Part shown: one piece after another, positions 1 to 11,900 of the stretch
Layout of the letters: each line of letters opens with the position of its first letter
Position numbering within the stretch: position 1 is the stretch's first letter
Assembly (NCBI GenBank): GCA_963556695.1
Contig: CAUWAG010000003.1
Span: 930,001-994,000, forward strand
DNA: 64,000 bases
Direction of reading: 5' to 3'
DNA from: Anthostomella pinea
Taxonomy: Eukaryota; Ascomycota; Sordariomycetes; Xylariales; Xylariaceae
Notes under the pieces: model-generated
The model's input: the letters and a program-made list of their open reading frames with translations, nothing else
Database searches by the model: none
What the model was told of the DNA's origin: nothing
Translations under genes and position numbers: made by a program

Positions 1-540
1 TGTGGAGCTGGGCTCGCAAATCAGTGATGAGAGCATTTCGTTCACCGAGTGCAGTATCTCGCTCTCCCGTCAGCACTTTTATCGGAGTGCCGGTCTCCTG
101 GCTGAGATGACTCTCCAATGACAACAGACAGGGAGTTAGTCATGCGTCAGAGACTTGGGTTATCGCCCTGTTGGTGCAGGCAGAAGACTCATCGGGAATA
201 TTGAGAGAGAAGGGGCGAGAACAACAAATTCGGACTCTGGCTGCAGTGAATCTGTTGGATTAAAGGTACGCCTAGAAGGCACCTTGACAGGTAGACAACG
301 GAACCTAGTTGTTCCGTCCCGATCCAGCCCCCTCTGGCACAAAACAGCCACGGTCGCACAAGGACACTCTAGACAGACAGAATACACACACAGACTTCAC
401 TCTGACGATTGGCTCAAATCTGACAGAGTCTCGAAAATGCCGTGGTGGCGATGTCGCAAAAAGACCCATGGCGCCTAGGCACACAGGTCCTGGCCCCAAG
501 CCACTATAACCCCGTCCCATAATGCATTTTCCTTGTTTGA
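1..540. other. Left edge, possible partial minus-strand exon; otherwise no gene
   Basis: This is normal-GC DNA before the first AT-rich block. On the minus strand the first ~135 bases hold an open frame running off the left edge, with a coiled-coil-like composition (TGERDTALGERNALITDLRA). It has no ATG and is preceded by a TGA. A CTAAC followed by CAG about 35 bases later could be an intron end. It could be the end of a gene or of a retroelement gag. Nothing else here is supported. Confidence 0.25.
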
Positions 541-1557
541 AAGTAAAAGGTTGTACCGTTAGGATTCAATGATACCACGAGTGTAAACGGCTTAATAGCA
601 GCAACTTACAAAGCGGTATTTAATGTTTTACGTTATAACCGTTATTTATAAGTAAATGATGTTTTTAACTTAAAAATCTAGATCTTTTAAGGCAGAGTAG
701 GCCATAAGCGTCGTGCGGTTAATAATGTCTTTTAAGCCGGTAAAAATAATAACGACTCGTTATTAATATTAAAAGAGCCCCCATTATATACCGGTTAAGT
801 ATAAGGATCGGGTGCCGGTTTTTAATCTTTAAGCCTTATTTAACTTGCTTAAAAATCCATTAATAAAGTATCGATTTTAAATTTTAACCTTTATAACAAA
901 CGTCGTATAAGGTTTATTAAGCGGTGTAATACTTGTATAAGATCTTGCCAATGACTTTTAAATTTCTTAATAATATTTTCGTATTGCAGTTCTACGGTAA
1001 ATTAGCGACGTAAGCGGAGCAGTTTTGACTATCCGCTATTTTTGGCCTTCTGTTTATGAGGGTTAAGGAGGTTGCCACGGTAGTTATCATTGCGCTGCTG
1101 AGGGAAAGTCCGTGGGTATCGAACGCTGTTAGGTGTATGTGTGTTGTCCGGGAAGGGGTGGGCATTGAGCTTGTTGCTCTTCGGACCATAACTGCAGTAC
1201 CGATCTTCAATGTCGCGTGTGACTAGGTTTTGCTAACCGAGTCCACCATATGCTGTGGCTTCAAGCTGCCTGCAAGTTGAAGACCCTCCAAACGAGCGCC
1301 AGGGAGACACTACGTACGCGGGTAAGGGTCGGCCGCTATCTGGGGTAGCATAACGTCCGTTGTAAGTGACTGGAGTAACTTGAACGCTTCCGGCGAACCA
1401 CAATTCTCGATCAATCGTGAAGTTGACTTATCGACGCGGCCAGCTGCGGCTCATCATGGTTGCGACACCATGTGTACTGTGGGAGCTAAGGTGTGTGAGG
1501 TTGAAAAGATGAGATTTGGAAAGAAGGGGGCGAGCCCGTATAAGCAGTGGTCAAGTT
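541..1557. repeat. AT-rich RIP-like block with a gag-like remnant
   Basis: About 541-990 is AT-rich and TpA-rich, with no open frame. From about 990 to 1557 the base composition is closer to normal. There the minus strand reads as fragments rich in Pro, Asn, Gln and Arg (for example around 1040-1200) that change frame and contain stops. They resemble the linker of a retroelement gag, but no zinc knuckle or protease motif is visible, so the identity is open. Confidence 0.35.
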
Positions 1558-1921
1558 TCATCTTCAACATAACTGTGCCGGGGTGGAAATGCTTGCGCAT
1601 CCAGGTCAAAAATGAAGGAAAGAATGGCATTCTCTTCGGAAACCGTAAGTTTCAAAGTATTGGGCATGCTATTGTGTCGTGATGGTCGGCCGGCAATTCT
1701 AGCCTTCAAGGTATTATATGGGACATGGAAAGTCTTAAAAAGCTTGCCAATGGTAATATGAGGGGCGTGTCGCTTAGCTTGGACAGCAAGCTGTAAGTCT
1801 GATTCGCTATAAGGCAATGCCATTATTGTTGGTTGATCAATTAGGAGCCTTGATTGAAAGGTTAGGTGGCTGGTGAAAAGTTGCCGTTCGCTTGTAATTG
1901 CCGCTCGCTTGTCATCCACGT
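1558..1921 (-). mobile_element. Truncated Fot1/pogo-like transposon (5' end only)
   Basis: The minus strand encodes the first ~85 residues of the same transposase found intact at 37117-38772, starting at an ATG near 1823. Identity is high (YSESDLQLAVQAKR, TFHVPYNTLKARIAG) and stops abruptly after the YVED motif. The terminal inverted repeat is preserved on the right (GGTGAAAAGTTGCCG to CCACGT, ending at 1921) and is followed by TA, as expected for a TA-targeting Tc1/mariner-type element. The other TIR and the DDE domain are missing. It cannot be autonomous. Confidence 0.85.
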
Positions 1922-1923
1922 TA

Positions 1924-2456
1924 GATCTTTTTAAAAGTAAAAACTAATATTTTTAAGATTTTTAAATGTTATTCAAAAACCAACTATCTATTTATATAAA
2001 CTGTAATAATTATACTAATTATTGCATTAATATATATCGTATTATTAAAATTAAAAAAATTAAAACCTCGCTTTTAAAAGTTGTACAGGTTTTTTTTTAC
2101 TACGTATTACTTGCTTGTTTAAAGCCGTATACGCATTTACATAACTTCATAACCTATAAAAGTATTAATAATATTTTAATGCTTTGATAAAATAAGCATT
2201 GAACTTTTTTTTAATATAAAAAACTCTTATATAAAAATTCGGTTTTTGAAATTTATTTTGAAAAATATGGCTATAAAGTTAATTTATATTACAATTTCAA
2301 GATTTTATTCTTATAAAAATTGTTCAAATATACTAGCTTGTAATGTAAACGGTATTAATGAATTTTTATTTTATGATGAAAATCTTTTCCTCAATACATA
2401 TTTTAAGAATAAATATAGGCTTTTAATTAATTAAGTTATTTAAATAATATCTTTTT
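1924..2456. repeat. AT-rich RIP-like block
   Basis: This stretch is extremely AT-rich and full of TpA. Short open frames here (around 1966-2187 and 2246-2434) are rich in Ile, Asn, Tyr and Lys, which is what AT-rich DNA encodes by chance. No gene is supported. Confidence 0.6.
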
Positions 2457-2660
2457 TGTTAGATCCATGCGATTCCAGACTGCAAACTATCTATACCAGG
2501 ACCCACAAGTATGATTAGATAAGATAAGATAGTGGATTGAGAGGGCACTTGGCCAGACCTTCGAGTCCAGCTAGATTCCTCTCAATCCAACCATCAGCAA
2601 CATCATAACCTTGACCCCATACTCGAGTATTATGATTGATTGTTCAAGCCTGTTCCAACA
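2457..2660 (+). repeat. 5' LTR of the copia element (LTR family 1)
   Basis: This 204-bp LTR has the terminal inverted bases TGTT...AACA. Relative to the 3' LTR it carries several differences, mostly C/T or G/A transitions (TGTTAGATCC for TGTTGGATCC, AAACTATC for AAACCATC, CATAACC for CATGACC, ATTGATTG for ATTGATCG). That fits light RIP or ageing by deamination. Confidence 0.92.
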
Positions 2661-2667
2661 CTGATCA

Positions 2668-4614
2668 GTGACAGACCGAGAAGTGACCGTTGAGATGGTC
2701 AACGGACCAACCCTATTCAGCCGCACGCACGTCAAGCCGTACAACCGTCACCCTGACGCGACCCTCGATACTGAGAAGCTTAACGACCACGATGCCCCCG
2801 TTCCGTTCGAATATCCAGAACCGACACTCCCCCGTCGTCGCGGCCGCCCTCCGAAGCTCCCTATACCCATCCAAAGCACGAAGCGACCGCGAGGCCGACC
2901 CAGAAAAATATACGTGGTACACATGGCCACTACGACTACAAGCGAAGAGGAGAACTTCGCTGGCTCTTTTGTCCAGCAAGATGAATATGGCATTTTCCTC
3001 TCGCACAAGGAGCGTGCTGATCACGCTCTCGCCCTGAAACTGCGCACTGAAGGCAAGATCACAGCCCCCGGAGCACCCTTCGAGCAATCCGATGTCGTTA
3101 AGATTGAGTCTCTATTTGCCAATGAAGTGCTTGTCTCCATTCTGTTCGACAGCAAGATTCACGGCGATACCTGACTGTTTAACTCTCGTCTTGTCCGCAC
3201 TGTCAAAGGCATCAATGACCGCCCTTACGAGAAGAGCAGACTCGTGGTTCAAGGATATAACGATCATGAGAAGCACAGTATCATGACCCAAGCGCCGACG
3301 ATCATGCGATGTAGCCAACGACTGGCCATGGCTTTGACACCGTCTCTACGACGGCTGGGTTGCCTCGCCGCCTCTCGAGACATCACTATGGCTTATACGC
3401 AGTCACGACACCCGATGAATCGTCTTGTCCTGTGCAAGCTACCCATTGAACTAAAGAAGAAGTATCCAGAGGGTACGATTCTTCGCGTCGACAAACCCCT
3501 ATACGGAATCGCAGAAGCTGGGAATCATTGGTATGACACATATTCTGCCCATCACAAGGAAAGACTAGAAATGGAGACATCCGTATACGACCCTTGTTTA
3601 TTTATTACAAAGAAAGGCAATGACTTTGCTATCGCAGCCCTTCAAACTGACGACACCTTTGTCATTGGTACTACCGGCTTCTTAGAGAAGGAAGAAGACG
3701 AAACGAGGAAAGCGGGCTACAAGACGAAGCCACGAACCCAGTTTGATACTGGTTCTTCTGGCGACTTTAACGGATACCGCCTAGAATTTCAGACTGAGAG
3801 CATGACAGCGACTCAAAAGGGACAAGCTGACAAGCTCGTCCTGATTGACATGAGTGACAAGGACTATAAGCAGAGATTCGTTGAGCAACGAGCAAGAGGC
3901 GCCTACATTGCCTCCATCTGTCAACCAGAAGCCGCATTCGACTATTCTATCGCAGCCCAAGCCCAAGAACCCTCCAACAAGGACGTCAAGATGCTAAACA
4001 AACGCATTCAGTGGCAACTAGACAACAAGTTACGTGGACTTCGATTCGTGACGACTGATCTGTCTACTGCTAAACTCTTTGTGTTCGTTGATGGATCATT
4101 CGCCAATAACAAGGACCTATCATCACAGATCGGATTTGTCATTATCCTCGGGAGTGAATCATCTGGTAATGGTGAGACATTCACATTTGATCTGACCAGA
4201 AACATTGTTCATTGGTCCTCTACCAAATGCAAGAGAGTCACATGGAGCGTTCTAGCTTCTGAAATCTATGGCATGGTTGCTGGCTATGACTACGGATACG
4301 TGATCCACCGTATACTGGCAACTATCTGCCAACACCTCGAAGTACCTACGATCCCCCTGATCCTCTGCACGGACTCATACTCGCTATACCAGTGCCTTGT
4401 CAAGCTCGGCACTACCAATGAGAAGCGCCTGATGATCGATGTCATGGCGCTCCGGCAGTCATACGAGAATCATAAGATCACAGAAATCCGATGGATCCAT
4501 GGTGAAGATAACCCTGCTGACTCGATGACTAAATCGTCTCCAAATAAAGCTCTTCATAGTCTTGTTTCTAATAACAAGACAACGGTTCGAGTTGAAGGCT
4601 GGGTTCAGCGTTGA
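2668..4614 (+). pseudogene. Copia pol remnant: integrase tail, reverse transcriptase, RNase H
   Basis: One reading frame spans 2668-4614 and is broken only by a TGA at 3172-3174; the segments 2668-3174 and 3244-4614 are in the same frame. The N-terminal part shows the integrase tail (FSRTHVKPYNRH) and a charged linker with AT-hook-like RRGRPPK and RPRGRPRK. RT follows, with RDITMAYTQS (first catalytic Asp), LYGIAEAGNHWY and the catalytic LQTDDTF. RNase H shows FVDGSFANN, ASEIYG, CTDSYSLYQ and HGEDNPADSMTK, typical of the copia C-terminus. The first half of RT is shortened as well: the sequence jumps from the linker to RLVVQGYNDHEK. The TGA could come from CGA by one C-to-T change. Confidence 0.88.
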
Positions 4615-4670
4615 GATCACCTGGAAAGACGGTTTGATGGAATCGCAACCATAAAAGAAAGAGTATCCTG

Positions 4671-4874
4671 TGTTGGATCCATGCGATTCCAGACTGCAAA
4701 CCATCTATACCAGGACCCACATGTATGATTAGATAAGATAAGATAGTGGATTGAGAGGGCACTTGGCCAGACCTTCGAGTCCAGCTAGATTCCTCTCAAT
4801 CCAACCATCAGCAACATCATGACCTTGACCCCATACTCGAGTATTATGATTGATCGTTCAAGCCTGTTCCAACA
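4671..4874 (+). repeat. 3' LTR of the copia element (LTR family 1)
   Basis: This 204-bp LTR, TGTTGGATCC...TTCCAACA, contains a GATAAGATAAGATAG run about 60 bases in. It is almost identical to the solo copies at 7550, 10035 and 32285. Confidence 0.92.
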
Positions 4875-5314
4875 TTTTTAAATACTTATTTACTATTTAT
4901 TAAATTCTGTTTATTAAACTTATACTTTTAAATAAATTGTGGAAATTTTATTAAAAACTGTTTTTATAAAGCTTTTATTTCAATTTGTATAAAGCCTCTT
5001 TTATTATAATTTATGCTTTTATATAGGCCAAATTCTTCAATAATATGAAAATTAATCATATTTTAAATAAATCTTATGAAAAATTCTACTACGTGTAACA
5101 AAATTCTTTAATCTTTGAAACATTATAGTATAAGTAAATATAAAAGCTTTAAAAGCTATCCGCTTTGAAATCGTTACTTTTATTATTACTTCCGTCCTTT
5201 AAAAAGTCGTTTTAAAACGCTTTTAAAATATTAAAGCGTTTTAATGAAACCTTATAACAAATACTTTCTAATTCCTCTTTTAAAAAAAAATTATTTAAAA
5301 AAAAAAAACCCTGT

Positions 5315-5570
5315 TGTGATAGTTCCACCATTCATGAGGTCTACCGATGGTCCCTATAGTCCCCGGGTCACGTGACTGAGTACGTGACTGATCGGACGAT
5401 AGGTTGATCTCTGTCCTGGTGGGTCATGTGGGGGACGACTGCACACATCTAGCTACCTACCAATTTGTGCGTATCTCCAGATCTTTCTTTTTTTTTAACC
5501 AGAGTTCGTTATACATTAATAGTCAATAAGGGTCCCTGCATCCTTCCAATACATTTACGGAATTGTGACA
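5315..5570 (-). repeat. Solo LTR, family 2 (256-bp form)
   Basis: The sequence begins TGTGATAGTT and ends GAATTGTGACA. It is flanked by a perfect 5-bp duplication CCTGT (5310-5314 and 5571-5575). It is the reverse complement of the copies at 8050 and 41868. Normal GC in a very AT-rich setting makes its edges clear. No internal retroelement sequence is attached, so this is a solo LTR left by LTR-LTR recombination. Confidence 0.9.
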
Positions 5571-6946
5571 CCTGTTTAATAACGTTATTATCTCAAGTGT
5601 AGATTTACGTTTTATTTTTTTACAACGGTAATATAAACGATTTTATATCGTTACAAAGAAAAACCGTACGCGGTTTATTACATCTTTAAAAGCCGCTAGA
5701 TTTATATTTTTATGAAAAATAATAGAAAAAATGTTTAAAAATCTTTCTTTATTAATTAAGTATATAACTTAATTATATATGCTTTCATAAATTAATAATT
5801 TTTCTTTTACCCGCTTGTTTGCATATTTTCAACTCTTATATAAAACTAAGCGTTAATATCTACATAAAAATAAGCCTAATTAAGTTTATACTCTTAAAAA
5901 GGATTAAAAATAGACCAATAATACTTTTTCAAGGTTATACTTTCAATGGTTAATTACACCACTTAATTAATTGCAATTATGATAATTTAATTCTATAAAA
6001 CTACAAGAATATGCATATACTTTTTTATATCGCCTAATTCTTTGTTTAAAGCCGATTTATCGCTTTGTAACGCCGTTTCAATCTCAGTTAATAAGCGTAA
6101 ATAAAATTAAAATAATAGTTTTAATAATATAAGTAGCCTTTCTTTATTTTATAATAAACTTATTATTATCATTAAAGCGTAAAATATAAACTTTTTAAAC
6201 AAGTCTGTTTTTATTAAAACTTTAACTTTTAAGCGTTACTTATATCAACGTAATCAACTTGATTAAACCCCTTTTAATTTAATCTTTTTTTAAGCTTCCA
6301 GTGATCAAAAATAACTATTATTATTTATAATAAAAAAATCCTACAAAGGTCGATTACAACAGGTTTTAACTTGCTTAAATCAGCTTAGAAAGTATTGACG
6401 ATACATTTTGCGCGCTTTTAAAAGCTTTCAAAATCGATCTTTTGAGCTTATATGTTATCATTAGCTTTATAAAAAATGTTTATAATTGATTTAATAGTAT
6501 ATATCAATCATTATATAAAAAAAATTTAAAAACCCAGCATTGAAAAACAAACACGTTTATAAACTTATCTAATATTATTACCGTAGCTTTTCACAAGTTT
6601 AAGCATTTAAGAATACTTATAATTTGCTAATATTACCTTTTTTAAACCTTAGCTTATACCATTATTATAGATAACGAATTAGTTTAAGTTTTTCCAAATT
6701 TCATTATAAAATATTTAACATTATAAAACCCACTTTTTAAAAACCAACAAAGAGATTACTTTAAATAATACATCTTATGTAATAACAAATATTTATAGAA
6801 ACTAATTTTGAAAAAGTTTTTTTAGATTAACTATTTAAATTATATAAATATTTGTTACGGTCAACTTTTATTAAGCTATAATAAATTAGGTTACATTCTA
6901 TAACCTTTATTATATCTATGTTCATATAGAATTTTTTTCGAATATT

Positions 6947-7149
6947 TGTGAGATTCTAGAAGGGTCACAAGCCTCGGAGGTGTGAGCGGTCGCTGCAAAT
7001 GTTATTGTCATTCTCAAGTATGCTCGGCAGGGCTAATTTACAGCTAAATACTATACTGCACTATGACAGGGTAGATCCACTGTTCTCTTGACAGCCCCCT
7101 AGTGGGTACTGCACCTAAGGGCACCATATCTGGGATCTAACATCTGACA
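6947..7149 (+). repeat. Solo LTR, family 3 (203 bp)
   Basis: It starts TGTGAGATTC and ends ATCTGACA, and is flanked by a perfect 5-bp duplication ATATT (6942-6946 and 7150-7154). A truncated inverted copy lies at 42625-42804, and a diverged relative at 39493-39750. Confidence 0.87.
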
Positions 7150-7549
7150 ATATTAATAATAAAGTTTTAAGTAAAATCGGGTTTTACGTTTATAATAAGT
7201 ACGTTCAGGTTTATATTATATGATGAATCATTTTAAAGTCATTTTTAACGTAAAAAGGATAGTAAAAATAAGTTATCGGTTAACAGCTTGGGATAAGTTA
7301 TTAATTACTTTTAAAAATTATTACTTTATTTATGATAGTTTTTTCTATTTATTGTTTTTATTATAAGTTTTTTAAGAGATTTCATTATGGGTTATATTAG
7401 AAATAACGATTTATTAAGGCTTAGAACACTTTTTAAAACTTTAAAGCTGATTAAACGGTCAATTTTTTAAAAAAGTTTTAATATAACCTTTTATGAAACG
7501 TTTTAAGCTAGTTTTTCGTTATTATCAATATATATTCGTTTAATATATC

Positions 7550-7753
7550 TGTTGGAACAGGCTTGAACTATCAATCATAATACTCGAGTATGGGGTCAAG
7601 GTTATGATGTTGCTGATGGTTGGATTGAGAGGAATCTAGCTGGACTCGAAGGTCTGGCCAAGTGCCCTCTCAATCCACTATCTTATCTTATCTAATCATA
7701 CATGTGGGTCCTGGTATAGATGGTTTGCAGTCTAGAATCGCATGGATCCAACA
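7550..7753 (-). repeat. Solo LTR, family 1 (204 bp)
   Basis: This is the reverse complement of the copia-element LTR, full length, flanked by a perfect 5-bp duplication ATATC (7545-7549 and 7754-7758). It differs from the 3' LTR at only a few positions. Confidence 0.93.
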
Positions 7754-8049
7754 ATATCCTTATTTTTTACACTTTTAATATTTAAGGCTTAAAAAAAACT
7801 TTAATCTATTTTTAAGCTCATTTTTTACCTAAGCCTTGGTTTTTATTTAAATCGGCGGTTTAAAATCGTTCGTTAATTTTAATTTTTGATTTTTTAACGG
7901 TTTCGGTTTTTCGATTAATTTTGTTTCTAAATTCGTTGTAAAAGGTTTTAATAAGGACGTTTTGGTTTTTTAAAATATTATAAGAGCTTTTCTATTTATT
8001 TCATTTTATTAATAGCTTACCTTCCTATTGAAACGAGAAATATACTAAT

Positions 8050-8483
8050 TGTCACGATTCTGTAAATGTATTGCAAGGATATAGGGACCATTATTAACTA
8101 TTGACGTATAACAAACTCTGGTTGAAGGAAAAGAAAGATCTAGAGATGCACCCGAATTGGTGAGCAGCTAGATGTGGGCAGTTGTCAGATACCAGCGCAC
8201 CATTTAGGCCATGCACTGACCATGTCATGTGGATGACAGCGCACTAGACTGCGACCAGCCACCAGGGCAAAACTAGTACTAAAAACTCGTACACAGATAG
8301 ACAGTGCTCATCACAACATCATAATACACTCATCAATTGACCCTTGTATTCAACAGCAGTTGACCCCCACCAGACCCACCAGGGTATGGATCAACCTATC
8401 GTCCGATCAGTCACGTGTTCAGTCATGTGACCCTGTGACCATAGGGACTATCGCTAGACCTGATAGATGGTAGAACCATCACA
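8050..8483 (+). repeat. Solo LTR, family 2 (434-bp long form)
   Basis: It begins TGTCACGATT and ends GAACCATCACA, with a perfect 5-bp duplication CTAAT (8045-8049 and 8484-8488). It carries 178 bp more than the other two copies. The extra segment is bounded by the direct repeat GCAGTTG at 8178-8184 and 8356-8362, exactly 178 bp apart. Confidence 0.9.
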
Positions 8484-10034
8484 CTAATAAGTTAAATTTT
8501 ACATATTTTATGGCTTATATTAATATATTATTATATTAATTATAATTATTTTGATATAAAGAGAATAAAATTACATCTATCGTATCTTTATATTATAAGA
8601 TTATTTCTTTAAAAGCGATAGTATATTTTGCTATTTACTACGTACGTTTTATCTTATATTTAAATTGTAACAATATTGCTCTATAAGTTAAAATTAATTC
8701 GATCGGATTAGCTTTAAAAGTGTTACTAATAGATTTTGGGATTATAAGTTTTTTTTAGCTAACATTGTTATTCTAAGTTTATTTGACCTTTTTTTGAGAA
8801 GATAAAAAGCGTGTTTTATATAAGACCTAGTTTTTTAAAGCTTTTTAAATGATTCTTTTTATTAAACGTGAACGTAGACTTTTTTGTTTTTTCGGCTCGT
8901 TATATTAGCTTTATAAAAGGTTTTCTATTTTTTAATTTCTTTTTAGATTAAAAAAAAACGTTAATTTAAGTTTATAAAAACAAAGCTTTTAAAGCTGTTA
9001 AATTCGCGATGAAATCTTTTTCTAACCTTATATTCTTAGTTTATATTGCTTATAAGGCCAAATATTAATTTAGCGCGCTTATTATCAAGGGTTTTTAGAA
9101 AAAAGTGGAAAATTGTATCAACGGTTTAAAACCTATTCATAAAATTCTCATCCTTTTTTAAATCCTTTATTGTAATTAAATTCTTAATAAAAATGTTCTT
9201 AATATTAAAAGCGTAAACGGTACGCGCGCGCCTTTAGAAAGCGTTTAAAATATACTTAATAGTTTAATAAATGATTTTATTTATATTAATCTTATGAATG
9301 GTACCTATAAAGATATAAAACGTAGCTTAAAACTAATGTTTTTTAGCAGGTTTTATGCGATTTATACTTTTTTAATAGCAATTTAAATATAGGCTTATAA
9401 TTAATAAAATATGTTTAATTATTATTATTTTACCGCGCCTTACTCTTAACTTTATTAAAAAGGCTTTATGCTTTAAATCATGTTTTTATTTAAAAAGCTG
9501 TTATATTTATTAAACGAAATTAGGAAATTAAAAACTGTTATTACGACAATAATAAGTGTATAGCGCGTATATATATACAGTAGGCTTAAAGATCGAAAAA
9601 TTCGCATACTTACCGTATAAATATACATTGAAATTTTATTGATAACGTGTTTCAATTCTATTAGAGAAATATCATTATATTATAATTCAAGGTTTGATTT
9701 AAGGTTAATATTAAGATAAATTAATTTTATAATTGTTTATGATGTCGGAAGATTTAGTCTATTATTAAATATATATATTAAAATAAGAAGATTTGGTTAT
9801 TTATTAAACTATTAATCAATAAATCCCCAATTATTACCTTAAAAGCCACTATTGTAATGGTTTTATCCTTTTTTTTCTCGCTTTTAAGCATTTATTATAG
9901 TTAAATATAGCTGTTATATAACCGTTACTACACTTATATACCAACTTATATCTTATTTAACGTAGTATAATATTTAACGCGTTCTGGCGATCTTTATTAA
10001 GTTAAATATATAAAAAGGATAAAAAAGGAGATAA

Positions 10035-10238
10035 TGTTGGATCCATGCGATTTCAGACTGCAAACCATCTATACCAGGACCCATATGTATGATTAGATAA
10101 GATAAGATAGTGGATTGAGAGGGCACTTGGCCAGACCTTCGAGTCCAGCTAGATTCCTCTCAATCCAACCATCAGCAACATCATGACCTTGACCCCATAC
10201 TCGAGTATTATGATTGATCGTTCAAGCCTGTTCCAACA
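10035..10238 (+). repeat. Solo LTR, family 1 (204 bp)
   Basis: Full-length copy of the copia LTR (TGTTGGATCC...TTCCAACA), flanked by a perfect 5-bp duplication GATAA (10030-10034 and 10239-10243). It is nearly identical to the copy at 32285. Confidence 0.93.
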
Positions 10239-11639
10239 GATAAGGTATTTTAAATAAAGTTTAACTTTGTAAATAAGGCTTTACGCGTATATCATTTGAC
10301 GTATAACGTATTGGCTTAAAATTATAAATATTATCAGTAATCAAAGTTTTCATAGATTAAGACAATTCTAACGTTTTATTTCAATAAGTTAAGCGGATAA
10401 TACAAGGGCTTTGCTTTTTATTATATTTTAAAGTATTTAAATATACCTTTTTCTTTTCGGTTTAAAATCTTGAAAAAACCTCTTAGTTACGCGGAAGTAA
10501 ATCAGGTCGTTTTACTAGCCTTTCTTATTCAAAGCTTTTGTAATATTAGCTATTTATAATATTTACTTAACTTACGGCGTTAAATGATACTATGTTACCT
10601 TTAAATATATCGCTTTACGATAATCAATCGGGTGTATTATTATTTCACGAAAATGTAATTGAAAGGACATACTAACTAATTATTATAAGGTATTTTAACG
10701 TAGCTGGTCTTATTTAATACTCGTATTAAGATTAAAACAATATTGTAAAAGCTGTTAAAACTTAGTTATAGCGTTTACGGTAGATTCACTTATATATAGG
10801 CTTGTCGTATTTATAAATTCCTTTTATAAATCTTCATTTTTTTATATTGTAATATACGCAGTTCTTTTAAACTGCTATTACACCGTGATCGACTTTAAAA
10901 GCGTGCTATACCCTTTCAAAATATACACACCGTTACTCTCGTATCAAAAACTAATAAAAAAAGTAAACCCATATTAAATATACCGTAGCATTACTAGTTA
11001 AATAAATAGTATTATAATAATATTTAAAAGATACTCGGGCAAACGAAAGGGTAGTGTTTTAAAAAAATAACACTATAATCTACTAATAACTTTGGTAATT
11101 ATATCTTAAATATATTGATTAAAGATTAAAAATAAACGAATATGTTTGTATAACTATGTAAATATATCGAAAAAAGCTGGCTATTAACTCGATAAAAATA
11201 ACGGTTATAAGTTAGCCATAATTAACGTATAAATCGTAATTATTACGTTTTTAAAAATAGGTCTCGTATTAAATAAAGTATATCGTAATAATTTTAAAGG
11301 TGTTAAAGTCTCGAAAAGAAGTATCGAAATAATTGAATCAAAAAAAGTATTAAATAAAACGGGTTTAATAATCTAGGTTTAAATATACTTATAGGCAAAA
11401 TATTAATTATCTCGTCTTATAATAATGATGTTAAGTTATATTGAAAATAAAAAAAGCTTAGTTCAATCGAAAGTATTAAATTAATATTACCGCCTCAAAT
11501 AAATATAGTAATTTAATATTAAGTTTATAAGCTAATAAATTTAAATAATTACGTCTTTTAAAAATTTTTATCTACGTCATTTAAAAGCATAAACTATTAG
11601 TCCACCGTGTCCTTATCGAAATAATGCCGATAAGAAAAG

Positions 11640-11900
11640 ATTCGTTTAATCTACCGCTTTAAATAATAGTAACGATTTAACATCATGTATAAAACATGAA
11701 TAAACCGAGATTATCACGTTCTTTAATGTTAAACCCGTTCAAAAAGAATTATATAAAGTAAAAAGAAGGAAACTATTTAATATACCGCTTTAAATAGGTC
11801 TAACGTTCTAGTATTCAATCTGATATATATATAACTCTAGATTATCACGTTTTTAAGTTTCGAAAGCGGATATTAAATAAAATCATTTAATTAAATAATG
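11640..11900. repeat. Degenerate tandem repeat, period about 131 bp
   Basis: Two anchor words recur with the same spacing: TACCGCTTTAAATA at 11652 and 11783, and GATTATCACG at 11709 and 11840, both 131 bp apart. A weaker match (TACCGCCTCAAATA) lies at 11488. The sequence between is diverged and AT-rich, consistent with a mutated satellite. Confidence 0.4.

Larger units (their letters stand above)
2457..4874 (+). mobile_element. Short Ty1/copia-type LTR retrotransposon, internally deleted
   Basis: Two 204-bp LTRs (2457-2660 and 4671-4874), beginning TGTT(G/A)GATCC and ending TTCCAACA, flank about 2.0 kb of internal sequence. A 5-bp target duplication TTTTT lies at 2452-2456 and 4875-4879. The coding part starts almost directly after the 5' LTR with an integrase C-terminal tail and continues into copia reverse transcriptase and RNase H. 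Gag, protease and the integrase core are absent, as is any convincing primer binding site. A purine-rich stretch (AAAAGAAAGAG) lies just before the 3' LTR. Order IN-RT-RNaseH identifies copia rather than gypsy. It cannot transpose by itself but could be mobilised in trans. Confidence 0.92.

Noticed and set aside
1380..1682. 100-residue plus-strand open frame
   Set aside because: It runs antisense through the truncated transposon end and has no motif.
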